64,000 nt of DNA from Monosiga brevicollis MX1. Its lineage: Eukaryota > Opisthokonta > Choanoflagellata > Craspedida > Salpingoecidae. A program made the position numbers and the translations under genes. The stretch is from positions 805,068 to 869,067 of the forward strand of contig NW_001865052.1 of assembly GCF_000002865.3 (NCBI RefSeq). The letters are read 5' to 3'. Positions 23,367 through 34,900 of the stretch are shown piece after piece. The stretch's first letter is position 1. Each line of letters starts with the position of its first letter. The notes beneath the pieces were generated by a model that had not been told where the DNA came from, ran no database searches, and was given only the letters and a program-made list of their open reading frames with translations.

Positions 23367-23829
23367 AACCCACCAACCAATCAACCGTCTTAATTTGGCT
23401 GCCTCTCATGCTGTGCATCGAGTCGACTCCAGGGTTTGAACCTTCTTGTGCCCCGTGCCAAGCGCTCCTGCGCTCGCTCATGGTGAGCGGCCTTTTTTTG
23501 GGTACAGAATACAATCAACGTGCTGTCACGGCTGCCGTGCGCGCTGTGTATTCTGTTGCAAAAAGGGTCGTGGTAATAATAAGACGCGTTCAAATTGAAC
23601 AATTTCAAGTTGCTGAGGACGGTCGCATTGCACTGCACACCCGCCGCCCCCATCACTAGATGCAAAAACAAGACGAGACATCTAGCCCGGCTCCTCTCTC
23701 AACACGGCACATCGCTTCCACGGTCAGATCACAGGGCCCCGGGATAACGCTAGCAAACAAAAGAAAAGGAGAGAAGAAGCACAAGGGAGTTTTGAAAGAA
23801 AATACAAGGGGGGGATGTCAGGACCACAC
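23367..23829. other. Convergent intergenic region
   Basis: About 460 bp between the convergent two-segment membrane protein gene and enkurin. Short open readings exist but none has splice or family support. Presumed 3' UTRs. Confidence 0.5.
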
Positions 23830-25135
23830 TCATTGCACGAGAATAACGGGGTGGTTCTCGATGAGCTGAATGTCACTTTCCAGCTGTGCCAACCGCTTTT
23901 CCATGTCTTTTTTGCGGAGTTGCTTTGTTGCCGTATCCACCACCATGCTAAAACCAAGGTATTCCTTGTGGAGCTGATCCCAGTTGGCCTTGAGGCCACG
24001 CAACAGATCCTGGCGCTCATCCTCGGGCACTTCATAGGGTGCGTTCTGTGCAGCGATTGTACGCATGTAGTCCTCGTACTCGGCAGTCGCCCGTTCTTCC
24101 TCCTGCTTGCGCTTGGTCAGGTACGCTGGCGTCTTGCCATAATCTTTCTTCTTGGAGTAAGTGGGCTTGAGGCCAGCCTTGGCGGGGTCGACACGGCCTG
24201 TTGCGTCCAAAACTATCAATGCGGAGCACATGGCACGTCGCCGTCGCGTGAGGTCTGCTCTGGGCCTGCTGGTTCGCTTCTCAAACGAGTGTTATTGTGT
24301 CGACAAGCCGACGGAGAAGAAAGGAGCAGGCATGGCGGAGGTATGAAAGGGGCCCGTTGTTGCTCTGAACTTACCCAGCTCCTCGCGTTGCGTAGGTTGC
24401 AGAGTCATGGCGGCGATGGCATTGCCCTTGATAAAGTTCTTTTGGCTCTTCAAACCCATCACGGGAGCGTCGTTGTGCTTTGGTACGGGCGGTTTCTTCG
24501 CCTTGTTGGGTTTGGTGCGGTCGGCTACACGTCGCAATAACGCAAATCACCCGGCAGGTATGAGACTCGAGCGTTGAAAAGAGGCACGCCAAGAGGACAC
24601 AACGAGGATTGAGGCGTCAAAATATGTTTGCCTGGGGGCAATTGAGCAAAGCCCTCACGTTTTTGGGTGTGGTTTACGGCAGCAGTTTGACCCATGCCGC
24701 GCTTCAAGAACTGCGTTGTGCTGTTGGGCTCAACCTTGGCAGGACCCTGAGACGCGATACGCCATGCGTCGAGGGGAAGAGAGTTGAGATAGGTAGAGGT
24801 GAAGAAGACCAAAATAATGCTCTGATCCAGCCGGAAGACGACGAGAGCAAGAGACAAGAGCAAGAGGGAGAGAGAAAGGGAGAGAAAGCAAAGGCAAAGG
24901 AGAAACACGCACCATGGTCTTGCCCCCCTGCTTGTTACCCTTGTACTCTTCGCGAGCTTGAGTGGCGTACTTTGACACATATCTGTGCGCAGCAAGTACG
25001 GAATAGGCGATTGAATGATGAGAACCAAGGGGTTTATCGGCGAAGACAGCAACACGGAAGAAGACGTAGCACATACCGCTTGCCCTTGGGCTCGGCGCGC
25101 ATTTCACGTGGCACGAGGTTGTAGATGGATTCCAT
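23830..25135 (-). CDS. ENKUR: Enkurin, ciliary microtubule-associated/adaptor protein
   Basis: Enkurin is a ciliary/flagellar protein first described as a TRPC-channel and calmodulin-binding adaptor in sperm, and is found in doublet-microtubule preparations. The ATG at 25135 gives MESIYNLVPREMRAEPKGK; exon 1 ends within the next Arg codon. Exon 2 reads YVSKYATQAREEYKGNKQGG, exon 3 GPAKVEPNSTTQFLKRGMGQ, exon 4 VPKHNDAPVMGLKSQKNFIK then GNAIAAMTLQPTQREELG. The last exon (from about 24205) contains PTYSKKKDYGKTPAYLTKRK, PEDERQDLLRGLKANWDQLH and KDMEKRLAQLESDIQLIENH, the conserved enkurin domain. Its end, ENHPVILVQ, precedes TGA (23830-23832). Every exon matches human enkurin in order, and length is normal. 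Its presence fits a flagellated cell. Confidence 0.93.
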
Positions 25136-25773
25136 GATGCTGGTCCTTGGTCACAGCAGCACGGCACGGCACCGAACAAGATCCAGATGCTGCCAAGAGG
25201 CGTGACTAAATTGCGGCGACGGCGGCGACGACGACGGCCGCAAGACAGAAAACACCGACACAAGTGCCACGGCCAAGCACGCCACGCACACGTCTTTTAT
25301 ACGCTGCTGGTTGGATCAAAATTGACGACCAAATTGAGCCAGGGTCTCCGTCCTCGAGCCGGACCGACGTGCGATGCAACAGGCAAAAAAAATCTCAAGG
25401 CAACATAGAGACACACGACGAGAGATCAGATTGCAGCAGACCTTTGAGAGACAAGGAGCCGGGTGATGACCTTTCAACGTGGAAGAGTAAACGCAAGTCA
25501 GAGAGATGACTGTTTCGGTGGCCAAGGTGCAGAGGTATCACCGTCTCACAATCCCCTTATCCGCTCATATCTGTATGTGTGGCAAAGCGGTCGTTGTCAA
25601 GGCGTCGATAAGCATCAGGATAGAGGTAATCGTTTTAACAATATTTATCACCTCTTCTTTCCACACATTTACGCAAAGTTGCAAGCCGAATGTCAGAAAA
25701 GTTCTTGAATCCAACAGGTATTGTCACTCCCTTCGTGTCCTGCACTTTGGCCAATTCTGGCCAATTCAAGCGT

Positions 25774-26052
<279 letters not shown>

Positions 26053-26531
26053 ATGAAGCGTGGCAGCCAAGGGGTTGTATTGTCGAAAGCCACCGCTTCA
26101 AGTAGCTCCTCGTCCTCCTCCGTGGCATTTTTTTCTCGGTCGACCGCTCTTCCCCCTGCTTCACAATCGGGGACTGGTGCACGGCGTGCTCAATCATACC
26201 TCAATCTGGTTGCCAGGCCAGCTCTGCATCAACAGGTGCCGTAGTTCAAGTCAAGAAGAAGTGGTCCTGCGCAGAGTTGTGATCAAAGTGCGATCACTAC
26301 TGCCTGACCGGCCCCCGCGACCAGGCACTGGTTTGTCCAAAACTCGGTCCCACTCTCATCTATCCCCACTTGTGGCACACCAATCCCATACTGCATGACC
26401 TAATTGCCGTGCCCCCCGTACCTCTGCAGACCGCGATCGCTGTCCGACCTGTGCCTAATTTGCAGCCGCACAAGCAAGCTCTATCTGGTTTCGCGCCTTC
26501 TCTCTGATCGCCGCGTGATTTGCTCCTTCTC

Positions 26532-28721
26532 ATGAAAAGCGTCGCCATGGCTGCTCGGGCTCCACGCGTCGGCTACGTTGAAAAGCAACGGCGCCGGGGT
26601 TTACGAAGTGGTCGCATTTCCGTCACCAGCGTGGCTCCTCCGGAGCCCACTCTCGATCCCTTTCGCATCGACACGGCCAAGGCTGGCTCCTCTGACTACT
26701 TTAAGCTCTTCGTCACGGGTCCCATCCTCATCCCACTTCGTATCATCCTCATCTGCATCATTCTCCTTTTGGCCAATGCTTGGGCCTTTCTCCTCAGCAT
26801 CGGGGCCACCGTGGATATCCACCATCCCGAGAAGCTCGCCACTTGGCGAGTCAAGCTGGCCCTTCCTGTCATCTGCTTCCTCGCCCGTTCCATCCTTTTT
26901 GTGCTGGGATTCTATTACATCGAAGTCAAGGGCCAACCCGCGCCCACAAAGGCAAGAAGAGAAGCCCTCTCCCTTCCCGGCACTGCCCGCTTCATGCTGG
27001 TCAATCAGTCATTTGTCAGCGTCGGATCGCCACAACTCATGTTTCATCTGTGACCACAATCTTTGCTCTTTTGCCAGGTGGCTCCGCTCGCTGTTTGCAA
27101 CCACTTGTCCTACTTTGAACCCTTTGCACTCATTAGCCTCGGCTATGCCCACGTGTCCAAGTCTCAAGTCGCGGCGCAATGGTACTGGCGCCTGCCTATG
27201 GTCTTTCTTCAGACCCTGGCGGTCACCCGCGAAGATCGCAACTCCAGCTCCAAGGCCGTCAACGCCATCGCCTCCCAGTACGCTTCAACGCCCCAATGCT
27301 GGCCCGTTCAGTCCCGGCACAGCCTACTTTACCTTGATATTTGACCCCGTCCCTGTCCTCCACCGGCACCCGGCTCTAGTGCGGACAGGTGCTTGAAGGG
27401 CGACCTTAGCATGCCCCTCATGATCTATCCTGAGGGGACCACAACATGCGGCAATGCCATCTGTCGCTTCAAGACCGGAGCTTTTCGCCCAGGCGTTCCC
27501 ATTCAACGTGAGCTATCACCAGCCGCCACGCTCTGTGCTGTCAATCACTGCCTGCTTGTGCACGGCCCCTCAATACCCACCTCACTCCCGCCATCCTCCC
27601 CAAACACTTGGACACACTTTCTGCCCGACATTGGCCAGCCGTCGTGCTGCGTCTGTTCTATACTCACTTCAACCCCTCGGAGAGCTTTGAATCGGAACTC
27701 TGGTTTTGGCGCGCTTTCTCCCAGTATGCCTATGTGAGTCACCATACGTGCGACTCTCGTCAGCTTGCCAGCTGCCATGCACTATGCTTCTCATGACGCT
27801 ATGATACCATACTGCTCTGCTGCCTGGGACACAGCATATGAAGCTTGAGTTTTTACCCGTGTACTATCCCACCGAGGAAGAGCTTGATGATCATCATCTG
27901 TACGCCGATAACGTGCGCCGCATCATGGCCCGAAAACTCAACCTGCATTCTGCCGACTACTCCATGTACGACGTCCTCCTTCAATATAACGCCCGCAAGG
28001 TTAGTTGGATCGCCTGGGCAACGTGCGCTCTACAAGTGCTCCCCACATGCGCTCGCGCTTCATCAAATTGTGCCGCACAACTCAAGATTCTGTTGCCGTT
28101 TGCACCGTCAGCTCGGTCTGCCTCCGCTCTTATGCTCCGTCGAGTGGGGCTACTTTGCCGATAATTTTGAGTAAGCTGATCTGAAGGGGCGTGCAGCATG
28201 CTACCTGCCATGGATCTTGAATTGGCCTCACTGATCAATGTCGGTGGGGGGGACGCAGCCTTCGCATGGAGTTTGCCAACGGTGCCATGGAAATCTTTGC
28301 CGACATGAACACGACCAAGGATGCCTTGCTGACCCTCAACCAGCTCTACGCAGGCACGGCATGGCTCCAACCGCCCACGCTACTCGTGTCATGGTGTCAC
28401 TAAAACATTTGTCTTACTCTTTACGTGTGTCGTGAATCGTGTGGCTGGTCTGCACAGGTCTGCTCAAGCTTGGTATCAAGGTGGATTATGAAGACGTGGC
28501 GGACTTACTCGCAGGTATGCTTGCTTGGACTTCTCCCTGCCCCACTCGAGCCGTCTCTGTGCTCTGCAACCCTCATGCCTTCCGTTTTCAATACGTGGGC
28601 AGATCACGAGCAAGCACTCACCTTTCGGCAGTTTCTGTACTTGATCTGTGATCGCCAAGCGCCATTGGATCAGATTCAGATCAAACCGCGAGCTAGCTCC
28701 ATCGAGTCCAAAACTCGTTGA
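26532..28721 (+). CDS. Lysophospholipid acyltransferase, LPCAT1/2-like (PlsC family)
   Basis: Re-acylates lysophospholipids at a membrane. Exon 1 (26532-26951) encodes membrane segments (PLRIILICIILLLANAWAFL, LPVICFLARSILFVLGFYYI) after a Pro/Arg-rich cytosolic start. It appears to end AAG|GCAAGA, a GC-type donor, and joins in phase at 27077 to VAPLAVCNHLSYFEPFALIS. That is PlsC motif I with Glu where HX4D is usual. Motif II/III blocks follow: VFLQTLAVTREDRNSSSKAV and, after splicing, GDLSMPLMIYPEGTTTCGN with FKTGAFRPGVPIQ, then PVVLRLFYTHFNP. The next exon reads MKLEFLPVYYPTEEE. C-terminal exons contain EIFADMNTTKDALLTLNQLY and ALTFRQFLYLICD, resembling the degenerate EF-hand region of LPCAT1/2. 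The stop is TGA near 28719-28721; the last three or four exon edges are approximate. Confidence 0.87.
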
Positions 28722-28906
28722 GCCCAAACTCGTTGAGCTGCGCTCACACACGTCTCAGCTTGCCCTCTGCTCAAGTCAGGGCATTCAGGACGCATTAAAA
28801 ACCCCCCGAAAAATAATAAAATCAAAATCAATAAAAAAAAAGGGAAAGAAGACAAAATGGGAAGCTTGTTTGTTTGCCGATTAAATTGATGTTTTGACTC
28901 GATGCC
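28722..28906. other. Short convergent spacer
   Basis: About 185 bp of A-rich sequence containing AATAAAATC at about 28814 and AATAAAAAA at about 28830. These are plausible plus-strand polyadenylation signals for the acyltransferase gene. Confidence 0.6.
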
Positions 28907-31023
28907 TCAGTACGAGGTCATGACCACGCAAGCAGGTGTATCCATGAGAACGGTTGTGTTTGCGTCGTGACTGATGGTCACGGTTGTGCCATTGACAACC
29001 GCCGTCAAACCCGGGGGAATGCTGAGCGTTGGCCCCTGCGGATAGTAGCCAGTGCTGGCGTACAAGATGGTTGGAGCCGTGACTTTGGGGTCAGGCTCAA
29101 AACAGAGCTCAAAGCGAGCATCTGGGGCCGTGTGATTGAATGCGAGAGTCGTCACCTCCCCAGCCACAGCCACGGCCAGAGGTCGATCGTAGCCCTGCGC
29201 GCGGTAAAACGATACGTTCCAGCCGGTTTGATCGGAGTAACCCTCATCAGCGGGCCACATGGTGTAAGAAAATCCGTATTGATCGGCCAGGTCCATGATC
29301 CGCCCACACTCGCGACCACTTCCACGATCCACATCGCATGTAGTGGCTCCAAACTCTGCGCCCGTACGTCGTGAGAAGAAGAACAAAAGACTCGACTGAG
29401 ACCAAACAAAAAAAAGAAATTGGTTTGGGCTAAGGCACGAGATGGGGCGTCACTTGCTTGCACCCACCGGTCAGCATAGCCGAGCCGCCCAGCGTCTCAA
29501 TGTCGTGTAAAACGGCCTCAAACACCTGCGGATCAAAGAGTTGCTCGCAGCCCTCGCGGCGCAGATTGTTGGGCTGACCGGCACCAATGTCGTACAACCA
29601 GCAGTAGAGGTGGAAGCTCAGGATGCTTGTATTGGAGTGCACGGAGCCCCCCGGGACGTGCTCGAAACCCGACCCCACAATGGTGTTGTTGAAAATCTAT
29701 GCCAGCACGCAGCACAAGGGTCGTCGATACCAAGGCGACAAGGCTCGAGCCCTCGCTCACGAGTACGTAAAAGTCCAGCCTTTGTCTTAAGTGCAAACAC
29801 TCCCGTGCAAGGCGGTGTGCACTTACCATGCCCCAAGTCACGGGCTCGTACATGAGAAGGGCGGTGGGGTCCACTTCATAAATGGCAGGGGCTACGGCAT
29901 CATACAAGCGCTGCAAGTTCTTAGCCCCCGCTTCACCAGGCAGAAGCAGTAACGGATCGGCGTAGATATCGCCGGCGAAGGGTTCGTTAATCAGCTCATA
30001 GGCCAAAACTGGAAGGTCGCGGAACTGACGGGCCGTCTCCACCCAAAAGGCCACATAGTCATCACGCATGCCGGCGTGGTTGTCGTACAGATCCTGATAA
30101 GCTTGCCCACAAGCCTCGGTTATCTCATTTTCAGCCCAGGGACGACTGCTGCAGTCGCCACTCAGTGGCCACGGAAAGGCGTGGCGCGAGACGGACCGAT
30201 TGGCCACCCCTGTCACACCAGCCAGCGTGCACACGAGAATGGTCGGGAGAACAACATCAAAATTGACGACAGCACCGCAGGTTTGCGATTGAGAAATAAT
30301 TGAGAAATAATAGAGCCATGTTTGCACACACGCTTTGCTCGAACGCCTTACACAGGGGAATGCCGTCATAGAGGCAGAAGCGGCTGCTGAAACCGTCCTG
30401 GTGCATATCGAAAAAGGTGTAGATCTCATAGTCGGCCAGCGTCGTGACAATGGCACGGATCTGATCAAAGTAAGTTTGATTGAATCCCTGTTTTTATGAT
30501 GCAGAGATGGGTAGGTGGATCCGCGGGCGACGTGTTAGCTTGACTATACGCAGACGAGTAGACGAGGAGCGCATGAGCAAGTTTAGGCGGCACCACGATG
30601 AGTCGCGCCACCTACGTTTGAGGTGGGCTGTGCGCCGCTCCACATGACACCCAGACGAATCACGTTTACCCCTGCCTCGGCCAGCGCCGCCACATGTGTT
30701 CGGTTGAGCAACTCCGTTGGGTACCTGATTGCGACAAGACATGAGACACTGGGTCAGACATGGTCTGGTACTGAACGCAAAACAATGGTCAAGCCCACCG
30801 CCGGGACCTAAAAGGCTAACCAAGGGAAGCTTTTGATCACGTAGTTGATGCCATGAAAGAACCGGGTCCGCCCATCCGAATCATACAGGTGACGCGAGTT
30901 GGCGTCACCATGGATCTTGTCCAGGCCAAATGCGCCCGGCGGCGGCAGCAGCAACAGCCACAAAAAGCATCCTGCCACACATAGGGCCACAGTGCGTGGC
31001 ACCAGAGGGAAGTTAAGACGCAT
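28907..31023 (-). CDS. GH5 glycosidase, endoglycoceramidase-like, secreted
   Basis: Probably cleaves the glycan from glycosphingolipids. The ATG at 31023 begins a basic start with a strong signal peptide (ALCVAGCFLWLLLLPPPGAF). The mature protein opens RTRFFHGINYVIKSFPW, then YPTELLNRTHVAALAEAGVN and VIRLGVMWSGAQP, the typical GH5 first strands. A later exon has IYTFFDMHQDGFSSRFCLYD. The acid/base lies in VLAYELINEPFAGDIYADP; the presumed nucleophile is in EFGATTCDVDRG, just after an exon ending MLTGGC. Other blocks are AIYEVDPTALLMYEPVTWGM and ILSFHLYCWLYDIGAGQP. After the barrel comes a beta-rich C-terminal domain (PDARFELCFEPDPKVTAPTI), as in endoglycoceramidases. The stop TAG is at 28907-28909. 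The endoglycoceramidase assignment over other GH5 subfamilies rests on the INEPFAGD and LYDG contexts and the C-terminal domain. Confidence 0.85.
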
Positions 31024-31249
31024 GGCACAGGAAAGCGATCGTCAAAGCCCACTGCCAAGTGCCAATACACAGAGGCGGCGTAGAAGAAGACGACACAACA
31101 CGGTGGCACAGCTGCTTCCGATTGAAAGTGAGTAGGGTTGTCGCCCGTGCCACAAACGGGATCAAATTGCTGACATTGACATCTGACATCCGAGAGCCGA
31201 CAACAACTGTTGTTCATTTGCATTGGTGCTCAACACAACCCCACTCATC

Positions 31250-31767
31250 ATGGCTGATGAGGACTTTGATCTGCTGTACGGAGGTCAGCAGGATGTGACG
31301 CTGGTCTCCGCCGCTGCTGGCCCAACGTCCAGGGCAGAGGTGAGTGTGACCATGCCTGGCCGAGCTTTATTCTCTGTTTTCAATGCTTGCTCATCACCTC
31401 AATTGTTGACTACAGCTGGAAGCTCGCGTACACGCCCTGGAAAATGAGCTCGAATCGACGGTGACTGAGCGCGATGAACTCAAGGAAAAGGTGGGTAGCC
31501 CCGTTCCTCAGCACTGGCTGCTCGTATGCTCATTCTGTCCACCGAGATTCGTGGAGGAGAGGAAAGGCTCTCATGGTACCGTTTTTTTTTTTTTTTTTTT
31601 TTTTTTTTTTGGCTCAGCTGAGCCAAGTGGAGGAGCAAAATACCGCACTCAAGCGCAACATCAGTTGTCTGTATAAAACTGCCAAGCTCGAGATTAAGCG
31701 CTGGAAAGAACAGGCCCTGCAGCAGGACCAACAGCCTCCGAAACATGCCAAGCTCTTGCCCAAGTGA
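31250..31767 (+). CDS. Small FLASH (CASP8AP2)-like coiled-coil protein
   Basis: Three exons: 31250 to about 31340, about 31416 to 31490, and about 31618 to 31767, all joining in phase. The protein is only about 100 residues: an acidic start (MADEDFDLLYGGQQD), a leucine-zipper coiled coil (LEARVHALENELESTVTERD, then ELKEKLSQVEEQNTALKRNI), and SCLYKTAKLEIKRWKEQ. The LKRNISxLxKTAKxEIxR signature strongly recalls the N-terminal coiled coil of animal FLASH ([20 protein letters not shown]), whose acidic N-terminus also has a (D/L)(I/L)Y motif. FLASH acts in histone pre-mRNA 3' processing. If related, this is a minimal version without the rest of the large protein. The polypyrimidine tract before exon 3 is a run of 29 Ts. 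Confidence 0.65.
31582..31610 (+). repeat. Poly-T run of 29 inside an intron, serving as polypyrimidine tract
   Basis: Twenty-nine Ts followed by GGCTCAG and the exon starting CTGAGCCAAGTG. The tract sits directly before the 3' splice site. Confidence 0.85.
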
Positions 31768-31917
31768 CCTCGGCCACTTTGGCTTGCCATGTGTGCCCCA
31801 GGATGCTGACACCAGCTAGTTGCCTGCGTCGAGCGGAAGCTGGCTCTGCCAGAGCCCAGTTGCACGGGTTAAAAAGCGGCGACACGCTTCTGGCGTGTTC
31901 AGGTTCAGCCGCCTCAA

Positions 31918-34900
31918 CTACCTCTCGCCAATTTCGATGAATGACGGAGCAGGCATGAGAGCGCTGACCCGTATCATGTGGTCGAATCTATCATGCATCG
32001 GAACGCCTCCTGTCGACGAGTGAGAAACCCAGCGGCTCACCTCGTGGACAATGGTCGCGCAGACCTCTTGCTGCCGAGCCAAACCCGGCCCCCAGCGCCG
32101 CTCAAGTGGCAGCCCGCGTTGCAGGCGTTCCATAATCTAGCACCCAGGTCGATTGCATGTTTGCATGATGGACTTGAGGACACATGCACACGCGCTCGTA
32201 TCACACGCATATATGTGCGTGTAGCTTGAGACGTGAATCGCAAAACCACATCTGGCCGCAGTCAACATTCAAGTGACCTGACTGTCTTTTTTTTATGCTC
32301 TGCCAATGCGCCTCGCTCAATTGCATTTAAAGAAGTCATATACGCAACGACTGCTCACCTCTTTGGCGCGCTGCACAATCGGCTCGTCGATGCCCGCCGC
32401 CAGCACCATGGCGCACGCATTGGAGCTATCGGCCACGCCCTCGGCCACCTGCCAGATGCGTCACACAGCCAAGTTGGCACTTTGTTGACAAACTCATCCC
32501 CCGAGTTTGACATCAATCGATCGATCAATCAATCAATCAATCAATCGAGAAATGAGTCGCACTTGAAACAAGGGAATGATGTCGTCCTCGTGTTGGGCGT
32601 CGCGTGGCAAGATGTACCGCATGCACTATCCAGGGCATGACAACATCAAGATGCAAAAACGCCCAATGACAGGTCAAACGTCTGTCGATTGCCCAGACAC
32701 AGCAAAACTGTCTCACGCCGTACAGACCTTCAAAGCCACAAGTGGGCTGTCTGGGAGAAGACGACGCTTGACGATATCCAAATAGTGCGTCGTGAAAAGT
32801 ACCATTGGGGATTCGGGCCCACGCATGACAAAAGCACGCAGAACAGCCGCCGCCAACGCTGCCCCGTCATCTGGGTTGGTACCCTGTGTGTAGCAAGCGT
32901 CGACTGCACTTAGCCAATCGGGTTATGGTGCTTCAAACCCGAGTGTCGCCACAGCAAACCCCCACCTTGCCAAACTCATCCACCACAACCAGGCTCTGCG
33001 GCGTGCTCAGTGTCAGCGCCTTGGCCATTTGTCGCACATCGAGATGAAAGCTAGACGCTGCTGATGTCAGCTAGGAAGGCACCGCAAATGTGCGCAGTTT
33101 TCAGCAGAGAAGAGTCAGGTTTTGAATGAACTTGGGATGGCAACGGCGCAATGGACTTAGCACGTACCGACTCGCGCGTGGCCACGCGCGTGAGAATACG
33201 ATCCACAATGGGAATTTTGGCTCGAGTTGCCGGCACTAAGCTGGCGATAGCAAGTTGTGAGCAATGAACATCGTAGCGTGTCGCTGATGCCAGCGTGGCA
33301 CACCTGCCAATGTGTGCCATGTATACAGCCAGTGCAACCTGCTTGAGATACACGCTCTGAAAAAATGGGAAGTGATTTGGCAGCGTAGTCGATGAGGAAA
33401 AACACTGACTGAGGCATGATTGCATCGCCGTGGCTTTGTTGAATCAACAGTCGACACCACATCACATCTTTTTGGTGGCACACACCTTGCCCGAGCCGTT
33501 GGGTCCCGTGATAACCTGAACGCGTTGGCAAGAGGGCTCTATCGAGCAGCCGTTGGCCAAGAATTGACCTGGGAGTAGCTGTGCAAGGAGCGGGTGCCTG
33601 GCCGGCAAGACATCGCGAAATGCAGGTGGCGAATTTTTTGAGCTCGTGCTACATGGCTCATTGAACAAGCAAGCGCTGAGCACGGCGTACGGCTCTTACC
33701 ATGCAGCCTCCATATGCAGGTGTACAGTTCCCATGCTGGGTCGCCGCAGTTCCAACACTGCTGCGGCGTGCGCCAAAGAGCAGTATCTGATTGCCAAGAA
33801 CAACTCGTGAGCTTCAGCGTGTGTCTTTGCTTGCTTTCATTTTGCACCTTGCCCCGATACGCAGACGTACGCATCAAGTTCGGCCGCAAAGTCCAGTCCA
33901 CGACGCAAGTCGTCAGCGTCCTGCACGATTTGCTGCTGTAAGCGAAGAAGCAGGGAGTTTTCCAAATCTACGGTTGTGAACAACCTCATTTGTTGTGAAG
34001 AAGTGGGCGAGCGACAGCCAGGTTTGGCACCATGGATTCTGTGCAAGCAGTCACCAGTACCACGCAAATCACACTCCACATCGCCAAATTCTTGATCCAA
34101 TGCATGCATCCGCGCTGTTTTGTAGTAGACGCTGCCATCTGCTTCAAACTGTTGTGGACGAAGACATATCAAGGAGCCACGCCTTTTCGGGGTGTTGCAG
34201 CCCATCCACGCATATGTGTAGGCTCACCTTCTGCTCTAAGTCGTCTGCGGCTTGAAGTTCGCCGGCATGTTGGGGTGTCACCAGAAGGAAGCCCATCTGC
34301 GATGGCATCACAATGCAATGACTCTAGCCCCCAAAGCGCAGCATCGGTTTCCTTTCACGGGCGTCGAGCTGTATGGCATACCATTGGAATATACTCGACA
34401 GAGTAGCGGTCGATGGTGCTTGGGAGCTCGCTTCGAATCGTCAGTGCCACCTGATTCAAACGCTCAGACTGGACTCACAGTGATATATATACACACACGC
34501 ACGCACGCACACAAACACACACAGAGCGACGTTAAACCTGGCATGTTGCTGGGTTTTTGATGCTGGCCAATCCAAACATACCATGCCATTGATAAAGAGA
34601 CGCACTATCCGAGCAATGCCACAACCAAGAAGGTGCCGTCAAGATGGTGCGCAACTATTGCAACGAAGGCTTGGTACGAAGCGTCTCAAGACCTACTGTC
34701 GTCGATACTGGCGTTGACGGCGGAGCGAACACACGTGCGCCCCATGTCTCGGCTCAACTGAAAGTCGACCTGCGCAGATAATACGTCAGAGAAGCACGCC
34801 TTGCACAGTGCGGTGCGACAACGCCAACTACCAGGATCGCACCAATTGTGTCACTGCATCGGCGATGTTCTGAATGGCATCGACAACGCCATCACAGACC

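Noticed and set aside
32513-32545. Short ATCA/GATC repeat resembling a CRISPR or telomere-like unit
   Set aside because: Only a few copies of a tetranucleotide inside an MSH5 intron; no spacer pattern, and CRISPR arrays are not expected in a nuclear genome.
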